NCBI RefSeq assembly: GCF_036231965.1
Contig: NZ_CP109499.1
Span: 1,550,001 to 1,614,000 of the forward strand
DNA length: 64,000 bases
Origin: Streptomyces sp. NBC_01428
Lineage (GTDB): Bacteria; Actinomycetota; Actinomycetes; Streptomycetales; Streptomycetaceae
Reading direction: 5' to 3'
This document shows, piece by piece, positions 16,190 through 26,376 of this stretch. Numbering within the stretch: position 1 is the stretch's first letter; the number at the start of each line of letters is the position of its first letter. The translations under genes were made by a program, and so were the position numbers. The notes under the pieces were generated by a model. It made no database searches and had not been told where the DNA came from. It saw only the letters and a list, made by a program, of their open reading frames with translations.

Positions 16190-16918
16190 GTCGCCGAGAC
16201 CGGGCCCTGCGGCTTCCGCACGTCGTTCGTCCACGACGAGCAGCGGGCGGTCGAGATCATGGCCCTGGAGGAGCGCGAGGCCATCAAGGACCCGCGCCTG
16301 CTCGTTCAAGGGCTGATCGTGCTCGCCCTGGTCGTCGCCGGGTTCGTCCTGCACCCGGTGCTGCGCTACGAACCCAGCATCGTCGCCCTGCTCGGGGCGG
16401 GACTCCTCATCGCCGTCTCCAGCGCCGAGACCGGCGAGGTCCTCTCCGAGGTCGAGTGGCCGACGCTCGCCTTCTTCGCCGGCCTGTTCATCATGATCGG
16501 CGGACTCATCGACACCGGCGTCATCGACGAGGTCTCCAAAGCCCTCGCCGACGCCGTCGGCACCAACGAACTCGGCGGCTCCCTCACCCTGCTGGGCGCC
16601 TCGGCCGTCCTCTCCGGAGTCATCGACAACATCCCCTACGTCGCCACCATGGCCCCCATCACCAGCGATCTCGTCCACAACATGGGCGGAGGCAGCGACC
16701 ACGTCATGTGGTGGGCGCTCGCCCTCGGCGCGGACCTGGGCGGCAACGCCACCGCGATCGGCGCCTCGGCGAACGTCGTCGTCCTCGGCATCGCCGAACG
16801 CAACCGCCAGCCCATCACCTTCTGGCAGTTCACCAAATACGGCCTCGTCGTCACCGCTGCCACCGTGACGATCTCCCTGATCTACGTCTGGCTGCGTTAC
16901 TTCGCCCTGGCTGCCTGA
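16190..16918 (+). pseudogene. 5'-truncated SLC13/ArsB-type anion permease remnant
   Basis: Readable transporter sequence begins near 16205 (FRTSFVHDEQRAVEIMALEEREAIKD) and runs to the stop at 16918. It covers only the C-terminal half of a citrate/arsenite-type permease: VEWPTLAFFAGLFIMIGGLIDTG, VIDNIPYVATMAPI and LGADLGGNATAIGASANVVVLGIAERN are the ion-translocating motifs of the second half. Full members have about 420-450 residues with two such halves, and the first half is missing. The stretch just before it is the start region of the divergent MBL gene. An ORF from the ATG at 16259 would give 219 residues. The call rests on family knowledge, and a functional half-transporter is not excluded. 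Confidence 0.7.
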
Positions 16919-17041
16919 GCCGTGGGCAGTCCCTGGTGCGTCCGGACGTCGTCCCGCCGAGCGCCGTCGACGTGCCCGTGCGGGGAGCGAGGGAGGAATG
17001 CGCGGTCTCCCGAGCTCGGCCGATCCCGCCGGGCCGGGCTC

Positions 17042-18629
<1,588 letters not shown>

Positions 18630-18861
18630 GGCTAGATCGTAAAGCGGTTGTCGCCGGTCAGCGCGGCGCCCGGGAGCCACGGACCCGTCGCGCCCGGAAG
18701 GCCCCGGAGCTGCGGGAATCCGTTGTTCACCCAGCCGGGTGAGCCGCCTGCGGCTGTCGTCCGCGGGCCGGCTCGCCGCTTCCGTCGTGCGGCCGGAGGA
18801 CGGCTGGGCAACCCTGGGAGAAGCGGGCGGCGGCCTGCGCGACCGCGGCGAGGAGGTGGCG

Positions 18862-19890
18862 ATGGACCCCGTGGAGGCCCTGGACCGCATCGCGTTCCTG
18901 CTGGAGCGGAGCCTCGCCCCCACCTATCGCGTACGGGCCTTCCGCACGGCGGAGGCGGTGCTCGCGGCGCTCCCCGCGGACGAGGTGCGCGAGCGGGCGG
19001 GCAACGGCTCGCTGGAGAAGCTCAAGGGCGTCGGCCCGAAGACCGCCCAGGTGGTCCGGGAGGCGCTGGCCGGTGAGGTGCCCGGCTATCTGGCGACGGT
19101 GGAGCGGGAGGTCGGAGGGCCGCTCATCGAGGGCGGTACGGCTCTGCGGGCGCTGCTGCGCGGGGACTGTCATCTGCACTCCGACTGGTCGGACGGCGGC
19201 AGTCCGATCGAGGACATGGGGCGGGCCGCCGCCCGGCTCGGCCACGACTGGGCGGTGCTCACCGACCACTCGCCGCGGCTGACCGTGGCCCGCGGACTGT
19301 CCCCCGAGCGGCTGCGGGAACAGCTGGCGGTCGTCGCGGACCTGAACGAGCGCTGGGCGCCCTTCCGGCTGCTGACCGGCATCGAGTGCGACATCCTCGA
19401 CGACGGCTCGCTCGACCAGGAGCCGGAGCTGCTGGAACGACTCGACGTGGTGGTCGTGTCGGTGCACTCCAAACTGCGCATGGACGGTCCTTCGATGACC
19501 CGCCGGATGATCGCCGCCGTACGCAATCCGCTCTCGGACGTGCTCGGGCACTGCACCGGCCGCCTCATCGGCGAGCGCGGCCGGCCCGAGTCGGCGTTCG
19601 ACGCGGACGCCGTCTTCGCGGCCTGCGCCGAGACGGGGACGGCCGTCGAGATCAACAGCCGTCCCGAGCGCCTCGACCCGCCGCGCCGGCTGCTGCGCCG
19701 CGCGGTCGAGGCGGGCGTCCTGTTCTCGCTGGACACCGACGCGCACGCGCCGGGGCAACTGGACTGGCAGGTCTACGGCTGCGCGCGGGCCGAGGAGTGC
19801 GGGGTGCCCGCAGGCCGGGTGATCACCACCTGGGGCGTGGACGATCTGCTCGCCTGGGCCAGGACGCGCCGGACACCCGCCGGGGCGTGA
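18862..19890 (+). CDS. Helix-hairpin-helix plus PHP-domain phosphoesterase
   Basis: The 342-residue protein begins with a PolX-like helical part including NGSLEKLKGVGPKTAQVVREAL (helix-hairpin-helix, about residues 49-70) that would bind DNA. A PHP domain follows: GDCHLHSDWSDGG (metal His-x-His, about 105-117), VLTDHSPRL, GIECDILDDG, VVSVHSKLRM, GHCTGRLIGER and FSLDTDAHAPGQL provide the usual nine metal ligands. This is the C-terminal layout of bacterial DNA polymerase X without the nucleotidyl-transferase domain. It is probably a phosphatase or nuclease. The ATG follows AGGAGG by 5 nt. Confidence 0.85.
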   Translation: MDPVEALDRIAFLLERSLAPTYRVRAFRTAEAVLAALPADEVRERAGNGSLEKLKGVGPKTAQVVREALAGEVPGYLATVEREVGGPLIEGGTALRALLRGDCHLHSDWSDGGSPIEDMGRAAARLGHDWAVLTDHSPRLTVARGLSPERLREQLAVVADLNERWAPFRLLTGIECDILDDGSLDQEPELLERLDVVVVSVHSKLRMDGPSMTRRMIAAVRNPLSDVLGHCTGRLIGERGRPESAFDADAVFAACAETGTAVEINSRPERLDPPRRLLRRAVEAGVLFSLDTDAHAPGQLDWQVYGCARAEECGVPAGRVITTWGVDDLLAWARTRRTPAGA

Positions 19891-20171
19891 CGCACATCAC
19901 CGTCGGTTCGGACACCCCGGGGAACACCGACCGGTAGTTTCCCGTTGAACGACTCGTGGGTGCGGATGGGACAGTGTCCCCGGGCCTCACCTTTTGCCCA
20001 CAGGGACGATCGTTCGGCTGAAGCCCTGTGGAGCGTTTCGCCGAGAGGCGACCGCCATCCGTGCCCACCCACAGACGGCCCCGACCGCGATTCCCCCGTC
20101 CGGTCGGGGCCTTTCCCTTGCCCTCCCCCGCCCCCCGGTCGCCGACCGCGGGCCACGGATGCCGTGTCCGC
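19891..20171. other. Non-coding gap before the SDR promoter
   Basis: No gene is recognised. An 8-bp inverted pair (CCACAGGG at about 19998 and CCCTGTGG some 18 nt later) is present and could form a weak stem. Otherwise the region is C-rich leader sequence. Confidence 0.4.
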
Positions 20172-20202
20172 TTGACTTGGAGTCCGCTCCAATTCGTAGC
20201 GT
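20172..20202 (+). promoter_or_regulatory. MerR-type promoter with 19-bp spacer before the SDR gene
   Basis: TTGACT (20172-20177) and TAGCGT (20197-20202) are separated by 19 bp, longer than the normal 17. The spacer holds the dyad TTGGAG-TCCG-CTCCAA. An overlong spacer with a central dyad is the hallmark of promoters activated by MerR-family regulators, which twist the DNA. No MerR gene lies in this window. Confidence 0.7.
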
Positions 20203-20209
20203 TCAGGAC

Positions 20210-21169
20210 ATGAGCACTGCACAGCACAAGATCGGTTCGGGTTTCGGCGCCAAGAGCACCGCCGACGAGGTCCTGGAGGGGATCGACCTCTCCGGCAAGC
20301 TCGCGATCGTCACCGGCGGCTATTCGGGCATCGGTCTGGAGACGACCCGGGCACTGGCCCGCGCGGGCGCCCACGTGGTGGTCCCGGCGCGGCGCCCGGA
20401 GGCCGCCCGTGAGGCCCTGGAGGGCATCGACGGCGTCGAGACGGACGAGCTGGACCTCGGCGACCTGGAGAGCGTGCGGGCCTTCGCCGAGCGGTTCCTC
20501 GCCTCCGGACGCACCGTCGACATCGTCATCGACAGCGCGGGCATCATGGCCTGCCCCGAGACGCGGGTCGGCCCCGGCTGGGAGGCTCAGTTCGCGACCA
20601 ACCACCTCGGCCACTTCGCGCTGGTCAACCGGCTGTGGCCGGCGATCGCACCGGGCGGGGCGCGGGTCGTGTCGGTCTCCTCCACCGGCCACCACACCTC
20701 CGGCATCCGCTGGGACGACGTGCACTGGCGCACCGGCTACGACAAGTGGGAGGCGTACGGGCAGGCGAAGACGGCGAACGTGCTGTTCGCCGTGGAGCTC
20801 GACCGGCTCGGCCGGGACTCGGGCGTACGGGCGTTCGCCCTGCACCCGGGCGGCATCCTCACGCCCCTCCAGCGGCACCTGCCCAAGGAGGAGATGGTCG
20901 AGCGCGGGTGGATCGACGAGAACGGCGACGTCCTGCACCCCGACCTGTTCAAGACGCCGGAGCAGGGCGCGGCCACCCAGGTCTGGGCCGCGACGTCGCC
21001 GCGGCTGGCGGGCCTCGGCGGGGTGTACTGCGAGGACTGCGACATCGCCGAGCCCGCGCCGGAGGACGACTCCCGGACCGGAGTGAAGGCGTACGCCACC
21101 GACCCCGAGCAGGCCACCCGGCTGTGGGCGCTGTCGGCGGAGCTGACCGGGGTGAACGCCTTCGCCTGA
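20210..21169 (+). CDS. Short-chain dehydrogenase/reductase (SDR)
   Basis: The 319-residue NAD(P)-dependent enzyme shows the SDR nucleotide motif IVTGGYSGIGLETTRALARAGA (about residues 32-53), DSAGIMACP in place of NNAG, and the catalytic EAYGQAKTANVLFAVEL (Tyr-x-x-x-Lys). It belongs to the retinol-dehydrogenase/oxidoreductase-like classical group with a length near 320. Start at 20210, just downstream of the MerR-type promoter. The gene is alone and ends in a strong hairpin. Being behind a MerR-type promoter suggests induction by a small toxic molecule. Confidence 0.9.
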   Translation: MSTAQHKIGSGFGAKSTADEVLEGIDLSGKLAIVTGGYSGIGLETTRALARAGAHVVVPARRPEAAREALEGIDGVETDELDLGDLESVRAFAERFLASGRTVDIVIDSAGIMACPETRVGPGWEAQFATNHLGHFALVNRLWPAIAPGGARVVSVSSTGHHTSGIRWDDVHWRTGYDKWEAYGQAKTANVLFAVELDRLGRDSGVRAFALHPGGILTPLQRHLPKEEMVERGWIDENGDVLHPDLFKTPEQGAATQVWAATSPRLAGLGGVYCEDCDIAEPAPEDDSRTGVKAYATDPEQATRLWALSAELTGVNAFA

Positions 21170-21187
21170 GCCGCCCGGACCTCGTCC

Positions 21188-21230
21188 GCGACGGGGGGCC
21201 ATGGGAGCGACTCCCGTGGCCCCCCGTCGC
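21188..21230 (+). terminator. Strong hairpin terminator after the SDR gene
   Basis: A 20-bp stem with one mismatch (21188-21207 with 21211-21230) closes on a 3-nt loop, 18 nt downstream of the stop codon. Confidence 0.85.
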
Positions 21231-21288
21231 GTTGACGGTGACTCCGGCGCGTGGCCACGTGATGGCGGCGCGCACGTCCTCCGGCCGC

Positions 21289-21540
21289 TCAGGCCGGGGA
21301 CTCCTCCGGCCCCGGGTCCTCGGGGTGCACGGTGTCCGAGCGGGGGACGCCCTGCCGGGCGGTGCCCGCCTCGTCGGTGTCGGGGACGTCCGTCGCCGGT
21401 TCGTCCTCGCCGAGTTCGGGCCCGTCCTGCCCCGAGACGACGTCCCAGGGGTCGTCGCCCTCGTGGGCCTGCTGGTCGGGCATGTCCCGCGGTACCGGGT
21501 GAGGGGTCTCACCGGGGGCCTGCGGAAGCTCGTCGCTCAC
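21289..21540 (-). CDS. Small acidic disordered hypothetical protein
   Basis: This 83-residue protein is rich in Asp, Glu, Pro, Gln and Gly, with no hydrophobic core (for example DMPDQQAHEGDDPWDVVSGQ, then DEPATDVPDTDEAG). It is likely intrinsically disordered. The GTG start at 21540 has GGAG upstream. Similar short acidic proteins are known in other streptomycetes, but no function is known. It sits between the SDR terminator and the ROK gene, 151 bp downstream of the latter's stop on the other side. Confidence 0.65.
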   Translation of the reverse strand: MSDELPQAPGETPHPVPRDMPDQQAHEGDDPWDVVSGQDGPELGEDEPATDVPDTDEAGTARQGVPRSDTVHPEDPGPEESPA

Positions 21541-21691
21541 GGCGCACTCCGTTCGTGGGGCGGATCGGGGCGTGCCGGGGCGGCCCGCACAGCGTCGGGC
21601 GGGCCACCTCCGGACGTCGTCCGAGTACCTCGACACCCGCCGGTGAAACCCCCGCGTGCCCGCTGACCTCGCGTTCTCGCCCGCACGGACG

Positions 21692-23008
21692 TCAGTGGGG
21701 CGCCCGCTCCTCCAGGGCCGTGCGCCAGGCGGGCGAGGGACCGGTGGGCGCCGGTTCCGCGCGCCGGCCGCCGCGCGCGAAGAAGTCGGCGAGCGGCAGG
21801 ATCGCGGCGCCCACGGTGACCGCGTCCGGGCCGAGTCGGCCGAGGTCCACGGTGACCCGCTGGGCGGGATAGCGCAGGGAGTACGAGATCGCGTAGCGGC
21901 GCACGGCGGGCAGGAAGCGCGAGCCGAGCTGGAGGCCCGCCCAGCCGCCGATGAGGATGCGCTCGGGCTGGAAGAGGTTGATCAGGTCGGAGAGTCCGGC
22001 GCCGAGGTACTCGGCGGTCTCCTCGAGGACGGCGAGGGCGATGGGGTCGGAGGCGGTGCCCTCGGGCGGGTAGGCGGCGGCCAGCATCGCGGTCAGCGCC
22101 GTCTCCTCGTCGGTGCCCTCCGGGGGGTGTCCGCCCTCCTCGCGCCAGCGGTCGAGCAGCGCCTCCGCTCCCGCGTACGCCTCCAGGCAGCCGAGGGAGC
22201 CGCAGCGGCAGCGGCGTCCCCTGACCCGTACCGTCAGATGGCCCCATTCGACGGACCGGCCGTTCTCCACCTCGTCGGTGACCAGGCAGGCGCCGACGCC
22301 GGAGCCGAAGAGGACGACGACCGCGTTGCGCGCGCCGCGTCCGGCGCCGAACCACATCTCGGCCTGGCCGAGGGTGCGGGCGCCGTTGTCCGCGAAGTAC
22401 GGGACGGTGTCGGGGAGTTCGCAGGCGGAACGGAGCAGGGACTCCAGCGGGACGGCGTCCCAGCCGATGGTCTGGCCGTGCACGACCGCGCCGCGCTCGG
22501 GGGTGCGGTCGACGATGCCGGGTACGCCGAGGCCGACCCCGAGCAGCTGGTGCGGGGCGATGCCCGCCTCGGCGAGCACCTCGGCGATGCCGTCGCGGAT
22601 GTGGCCGACGATGACGTCGACGTCGTACCCCTGGCTGCGGAGCGGGCGGTCGATGCTGTGCCGCTCCAACGGCCTTTCCACTCTGGCGAGTTCGGTGAGG
22701 GTCAGGTCGAACAGCTCGACGCGGACCCGGGTTTCGCCGACGTCGACGCCGATCATGTGGCCGCTGCCGGGGACCACGCGCAGCAGGGTGCGGGGGCGGC
22801 CGCCGTCGGAGTCGACGCTGCCGGCCTCCTCCACGAGTCCGTCCGCGACGAGTTCGGCGACGACGTTGCTGATGGATCCGGAGCTGAGCCCGGTCGCGGG
22901 ACCGAGCTCGTAGCGACTCATCGGCCCATCGAAATACAACCGTTGCAGTACGGCGGTGCGGTTGCCCCGTCGCAGGTCACGCACTGTCCGACCGTTCCGC
23001 GCCGCCAT
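21692..23008 (-). CDS. ROK family transcriptional repressor of the sugar locus
   Basis: The 438-residue regulator has an N-terminal winged helix (RGNRTAVLQRLYFDGPMSRYELGPATGLSSGSISNVVAELVADG, about residues 14-57) and a ROK/sugar-kinase-like domain. The domain includes IGVDVGETRVRVELFD, VGLGVPGIVD, FADNGARTLGQAEMWFG and VLFGSGVGACLV. The ROK zinc motif is CRCGSLGCLEAYAG. It is divergent from the sugar ABC operon, with 167 bp between the starts. It probably binds the 23-bp element at 23081-23103 and the matching one before the GH16 gene, and releases DNA upon binding a glucose or gluco-oligosaccharide. RBS AAGGGA supports the start. Confidence 0.9.
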   Translation of the reverse strand: MAARNGRTVRDLRRGNRTAVLQRLYFDGPMSRYELGPATGLSSGSISNVVAELVADGLVEEAGSVDSDGGRPRTLLRVVPGSGHMIGVDVGETRVRVELFDLTLTELARVERPLERHSIDRPLRSQGYDVDVIVGHIRDGIAEVLAEAGIAPHQLLGVGLGVPGIVDRTPERGAVVHGQTIGWDAVPLESLLRSACELPDTVPYFADNGARTLGQAEMWFGAGRGARNAVVVLFGSGVGACLVTDEVENGRSVEWGHLTVRVRGRRCRCGSLGCLEAYAGAEALLDRWREEGGHPPEGTDEETALTAMLAAAYPPEGTASDPIALAVLEETAEYLGAGLSDLINLFQPERILIGGWAGLQLGSRFLPAVRRYAISYSLRYPAQRVTVDLGRLGPDAVTVGAAILPLADFFARGGRRAEPAPTGPSPAWRTALEERAPH

Positions 23009-23058
23009 GTGATTCCCTTCCGGCCTGCCCGACCTGCAAGATACCCCTGCGCGATCCC

Positions 23059-23103
23059 TTGACGCGACTTTCTTCCGGGTCTTAACTCACGTCCTAAATT
23101 AAG
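23059..23103 (+). promoter_or_regulatory. Promoter and ROK-type operator of the sugar ABC operon
   Basis: TTGACG (23059-23064) is a likely -35 element. Beginning at 23081 lies a 23-bp element, CTTAACTCAC...CTAAATTAAG, with partly inverted ends (CTTAA and TTAAG). It overlaps where the -10 should fall (near 23082-23087). The sequence matches the element over the GH16 promoter at 19 of 23 positions. Confidence 0.65.
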
Positions 23104-23175
23104 CCATGAGGATCGTTCGGGAAGTGAACGCGGGCGCTCCTCATGGCTCCCTCCGGGAAAGGGACATACGCAGCC

Positions 23176-24492
23176 ATGCGCAGAATCCGAGCCGCGGCCG
23201 CCGGTGCGGTCACCATCACCCTGCTGACCGCCGCGACCGCCTGTGGCGGCGGCTCGTCGAACGGTGGCGGGTCCAACGACTCGCCCAAGACGCTCACGTA
23301 CTGGGCGTCCAACCAGGGCGCCAGCATCTCGATCGACAAGAAGGTGCTCGCACCCGAGCTCGCCAAGTTCGAGAAGCAGACCGGCATCAAGGTCAAGCTG
23401 GAGGTCGTCCCCTGGTCGGACCTGCTGAACCGGATCCTCACGGCCACCACCTCGGGTCAGGGCCCCGACGTGCTCAACATCGGCAACACCTGGAGCGCCT
23501 CGCTGCAGGCCACCGGTGCGCTGCTGCCGTGGGACGCGAAGAACTTCGACAAGATCGGCGGCAAGGACCGCTTCGTCGACTCCGCGCTCGGCTCGACCGG
23601 CGCCGAGGGCAAGGACCCGGCCGCGGTCCCGCTGTACTCGATGGCGTACGCGCTGTACTACAACAAGGCGATGTTCGCCGACGCGGGCATCTCCAAGCCG
23701 CCGGCCACCTGGGACGAGCTCGTCGCCGACGGCAAGAAGCTGTCCAAGGGCGGCAAGTGGGGCATCGGCGCCGAGGGCGCGAACGTGTCGGAGAACATCC
23801 ACCACGCGTTCGTCTTCGCCAAGCAGCACGGCGCGGACTTCTTCAAGGCCGACGGAACCGCCGACTTCACCAACGACGGTGTGGTGGCCGCGGTCAAGCA
23901 GTACGTCGACCTGATGGCGAAGGACAAGATCATCGCCCCGGGCAACGCCGAGTACGCCCAGAACCAGTCCATCAGCGACTTCGCCAAGGGTAAGAACGCC
24001 ATGCTGCTGTGGCAGTCCGCGGCGGCCAACCTCAAGTCGCAGGGCATGAGCCCCGACGCGTACGGCATCGCCCCGGTGCCCGTGCAGTCCGGCACCCCCG
24101 GCACGGGCACGAACACCAACTCCATGGTCGCGGGCATCAACCTCGCGGTGTTCAAGAACACCAAGAACCTCGACGGATCGACCAAGTTCGTCAAGTTCCT
24201 GACCAGCGACGCCGAGCAGAAGATCCTCAACACGGCGTACACCTCGATCCCGCCGGTCAAGACGGCGCAGGAGGTCGCGCCCTTCACCGACCCGGCGAAC
24301 GCGGTCCTCAAGGACACCCTGGCGAAGAGCGCGGCGGCCCTTCCGCAGGTGGCGGACGAGTCCCAGTTCGAGACCGCGGTCGGCACCGCCGTCAAGGAGC
24401 TGTTCGCCGACGCGGCCGGCGGTAAAGCGGTGACCACGGCCTCGGTGAAGGCGGCGCTCGAGAAGGCCCAGCAGCAGATGCCCAAGAAGTGA
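23176..24492 (+). CDS. Sugar ABC transporter substrate-binding lipoprotein
   Basis: The 438-residue protein is the extracellular solute-binding component (family 1). Residues 1-25 form a lipoprotein signal (RRIRAAAAGAVTITLLTAATACGGG, Cys near residue 22). The mature part has TLTYWASNQGASISIDKKVLAPELAKFEKQTGIKVKLEVVPWSDLLNRIL, the usual opening of type I sugar-binding proteins, and TTSGQGPDVLNIGNTW. The ATG at 23176 was preferred because a AAAGGGAC lies upstream and the signal then has normal length. It is the first gene of a four-gene operon with two permeases and GH1 beta-glucosidase. No ATPase is encoded here, so a shared MsiK-type ATPase is likely. Confidence 0.92.
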   Translation: MRRIRAAAAGAVTITLLTAATACGGGSSNGGGSNDSPKTLTYWASNQGASISIDKKVLAPELAKFEKQTGIKVKLEVVPWSDLLNRILTATTSGQGPDVLNIGNTWSASLQATGALLPWDAKNFDKIGGKDRFVDSALGSTGAEGKDPAAVPLYSMAYALYYNKAMFADAGISKPPATWDELVADGKKLSKGGKWGIGAEGANVSENIHHAFVFAKQHGADFFKADGTADFTNDGVVAAVKQYVDLMAKDKIIAPGNAEYAQNQSISDFAKGKNAMLLWQSAAANLKSQGMSPDAYGIAPVPVQSGTPGTGTNTNSMVAGINLAVFKNTKNLDGSTKFVKFLTSDAEQKILNTAYTSIPPVKTAQEVAPFTDPANAVLKDTLAKSAAALPQVADESQFETAVGTAVKELFADAAGGKAVTTASVKAALEKAQQQMPKK

Positions 24493-25508
24493 GTGCGGGA
24501 ACCACGATGACCACCACGACCGCCGCCTCCGCCGAACCCGGCGAGACGACGGTGCGCGAGAGCTCCCCCGGGGCGGCGCGAGGCCCGCGCCGCCCCGGGC
24601 GGATCAAGCGCATCGGACTGCCCTACCTCCTGCTCCTGCCCGCCCTGGTCCTCGAACTCCTCGTCCACCTGGTGCCGATGGTGATCGGCATCGTGATGAG
24701 CTTCAAGGAGCTCACCCAGGTCTACATCAGCAACTGGGGCACCGCGCCCTGGTCCGGCTTCGACAACTACTCGGTGTCGGTGGACTTCGACGCACCCGTC
24801 GGCAAGGCGCTGCTGCACTCGTTCTTCGTCACCGTCGTCTTCACCCTGCTCTCGGTCGGGCTGTGCTGGCTCATCGGCACCGCCGCCGCGATCTACATGC
24901 AGGACACCTTCCGCGGGCGCGGCATCCTGAGGGCCCTGTTCCTCGTGCCGTACGCGCTGCCCGTGTACGCGGCCGTCATCACCTGGGTCTTCATGTTCCA
25001 GCACGACAACGGCCTCGTGAACCACGTCCTGCACGACCAGCTGCACCTCACCGACGAGCCGTCCTTCTGGCTGATCGGCGACAACAGCTTCTACGCCCTG
25101 CTCACCGTGTCCGTCTGGAAGGGCTGGCCGTTCGCCTTCCTGATCGTCATGGCGGGCCTGCAGAACATCCCGGGCGAGCTGTACGAGGCGGCTGCTCTCG
25201 ACGGGGCCGGCATGTGGCAGCAACTGCGCCGCATCACGCTCCCGTCGCTGCGGCCGGTCAACCAGGTGCTCGTCCTGGTGCTGTTCCTGTGGACGTTCAA
25301 CGACTTCAACACGCCGTTCGTCCTGTTCGGCAAGACGGCCCCGGAAGCGGCGGACCTCATCTCGGTCCACATCTACCAGGCGTCCTTCGTGACCTGGAAC
25401 TTCGGCACCGGCTCGGCGATGTCCGTGCTGCTGCTGCTCTTCCTGCTCGTCGTCACGGGCGTCTACCTGCTGCTGACCTCCCGGGGAAGGAAGACGGCCG
25501 ATGTCTAG
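24489..25508 (+). CDS. Sugar ABC transporter permease (MalF type)
   Basis: The 339-residue protein overlaps the previous stop codon (GTGA). After a cytoplasmic tail it has six predicted membrane helices. The EAA loop YEAAALDGAGMWQQLRRITLPSLRPV (about residues 232-257) marks contact with the ATPase. LLPALVLELLVHLVPMVIGIVMSF is the first helix. It pairs with the next gene to form the pore for the oligosaccharide importer. An alternative ATG lies at 24507. Confidence 0.92.
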   Translation: MSAGTTMTTTTAASAEPGETTVRESSPGAARGPRRPGRIKRIGLPYLLLLPALVLELLVHLVPMVIGIVMSFKELTQVYISNWGTAPWSGFDNYSVSVDFDAPVGKALLHSFFVTVVFTLLSVGLCWLIGTAAAIYMQDTFRGRGILRALFLVPYALPVYAAVITWVFMFQHDNGLVNHVLHDQLHLTDEPSFWLIGDNSFYALLTVSVWKGWPFAFLIVMAGLQNIPGELYEAAALDGAGMWQQLRRITLPSLRPVNQVLVLVLFLWTFNDFNTPFVLFGKTAPEAADLISVHIYQASFVTWNFGTGSAMSVLLLLFLLVVTGVYLLLTSRGRKTADV

Positions 25509-26376
25509 CACCTCCACCACCCGGCCGCGCTCGCCGATGGCGCCGCCGCGGTCCTTCCAGGCGGGCCGCGCGGTCTTCCTGACGCTGCTCACCGGATTCG
25601 TCCTGGTGCCGGTGTACGTCATGATCTCCAGCTCGCTGAAGCCGCTCGCGGACGTCACCGGCAAGTTCCGCTGGCTGCCGAGCGGTCTGACGATCCGGCC
25701 GTACGTCGACATCTGGTCGACGGTGCCGCTGGCGCGGTACTTCGTGAACTCGCTGATCGTGGCGGGGGCGGCCACGGCCCTCTCCGTCGTGATCGCGGTC
25801 TTCTCCGCGTACGCCGTGAGCCGCTACAACTTCCGCGGCAAGCGCGTCTTCACGGTCACCGTGCTGTCGACGCAGATGTTCCCCGGCATCCTCTTCCTGC
25901 TGCCGCTGTTCCTCCTCTACGTCAACATCGGGAACGCGACGGGCATCGCCCTGTTCGGCTCGCGCGGCGGTCTGATCCTCACGTATCTGACCTTCTCGCT
26001 GCCGTTCTCGATCTGGATGCTGATCGGGTACTTCGACTCGGTGCCGCGCGATCTCGACGAGGCGGCGCTGGTGGACGGCTGCGGGCCGCTCGGGGCGCTG
26101 TTCCGGGTGGTCGTGCCGGCCGCGATCCCCGGCATCGTCGCGGTCGCCGTCTACGCCTTCATGACCGCCTGGGGCGAAGTGCTGTTCGCGTCCGTGATGA
26201 CCAACGACGCCACCCGAACGCTCGCCGTCGGGCTTCAGGGCTACTCCACGCTCAACGACGTGTACTGGAACCAGATCATGGCCGCCTCGCTGGTCGTCAG
26301 CGTTCCTGTGGTCGCCGGCTTCCTGCTGCTCCAGCGCTATCTCGTCGCCGGGCTGACCGCGGGAGCCGTGAAGTGA
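25501..26376 (+). CDS. Carbohydrate ABC transporter permease (MalG type)
   Basis: The 291-residue protein overlaps the previous gene by 8 nt, which suggests translational coupling. Six helices are predicted. The EAA motif [29 protein letters not shown] (about residues 182-210) is conserved, and the N-terminus [28 protein letters not shown] is typical of MalG-type permeases. [20 protein letters not shown] precedes the EAA loop. It forms the second half of the permease pore. Confidence 0.92.
   Translation: MSSTSTTRPRSPMAPPRSFQAGRAVFLTLLTGFVLVPVYVMISSSLKPLADVTGKFRWLPSGLTIRPYVDIWSTVPLARYFVNSLIVAGAATALSVVIAVFSAYAVSRYNFRGKRVFTVTVLSTQMFPGILFLLPLFLLYVNIGNATGIALFGSRGGLILTYLTFSLPFSIWMLIGYFDSVPRDLDEAALVDGCGPLGALFRVVVPAAIPGIVAVAVYAFMTAWGEVLFASVMTNDATRTLAVGLQGYSTLNDVYWNQIMAASLVVSVPVVAGFLLLQRYLVAGLTAGAVK

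Noticed and set aside
23143..23175. An ATG 33 bases upstream of the chosen start of the sugar-binding lipoprotein.
   Set aside because: It lacks a ribosome site, and the extension would push the lipoprotein signal away from the N-terminus.
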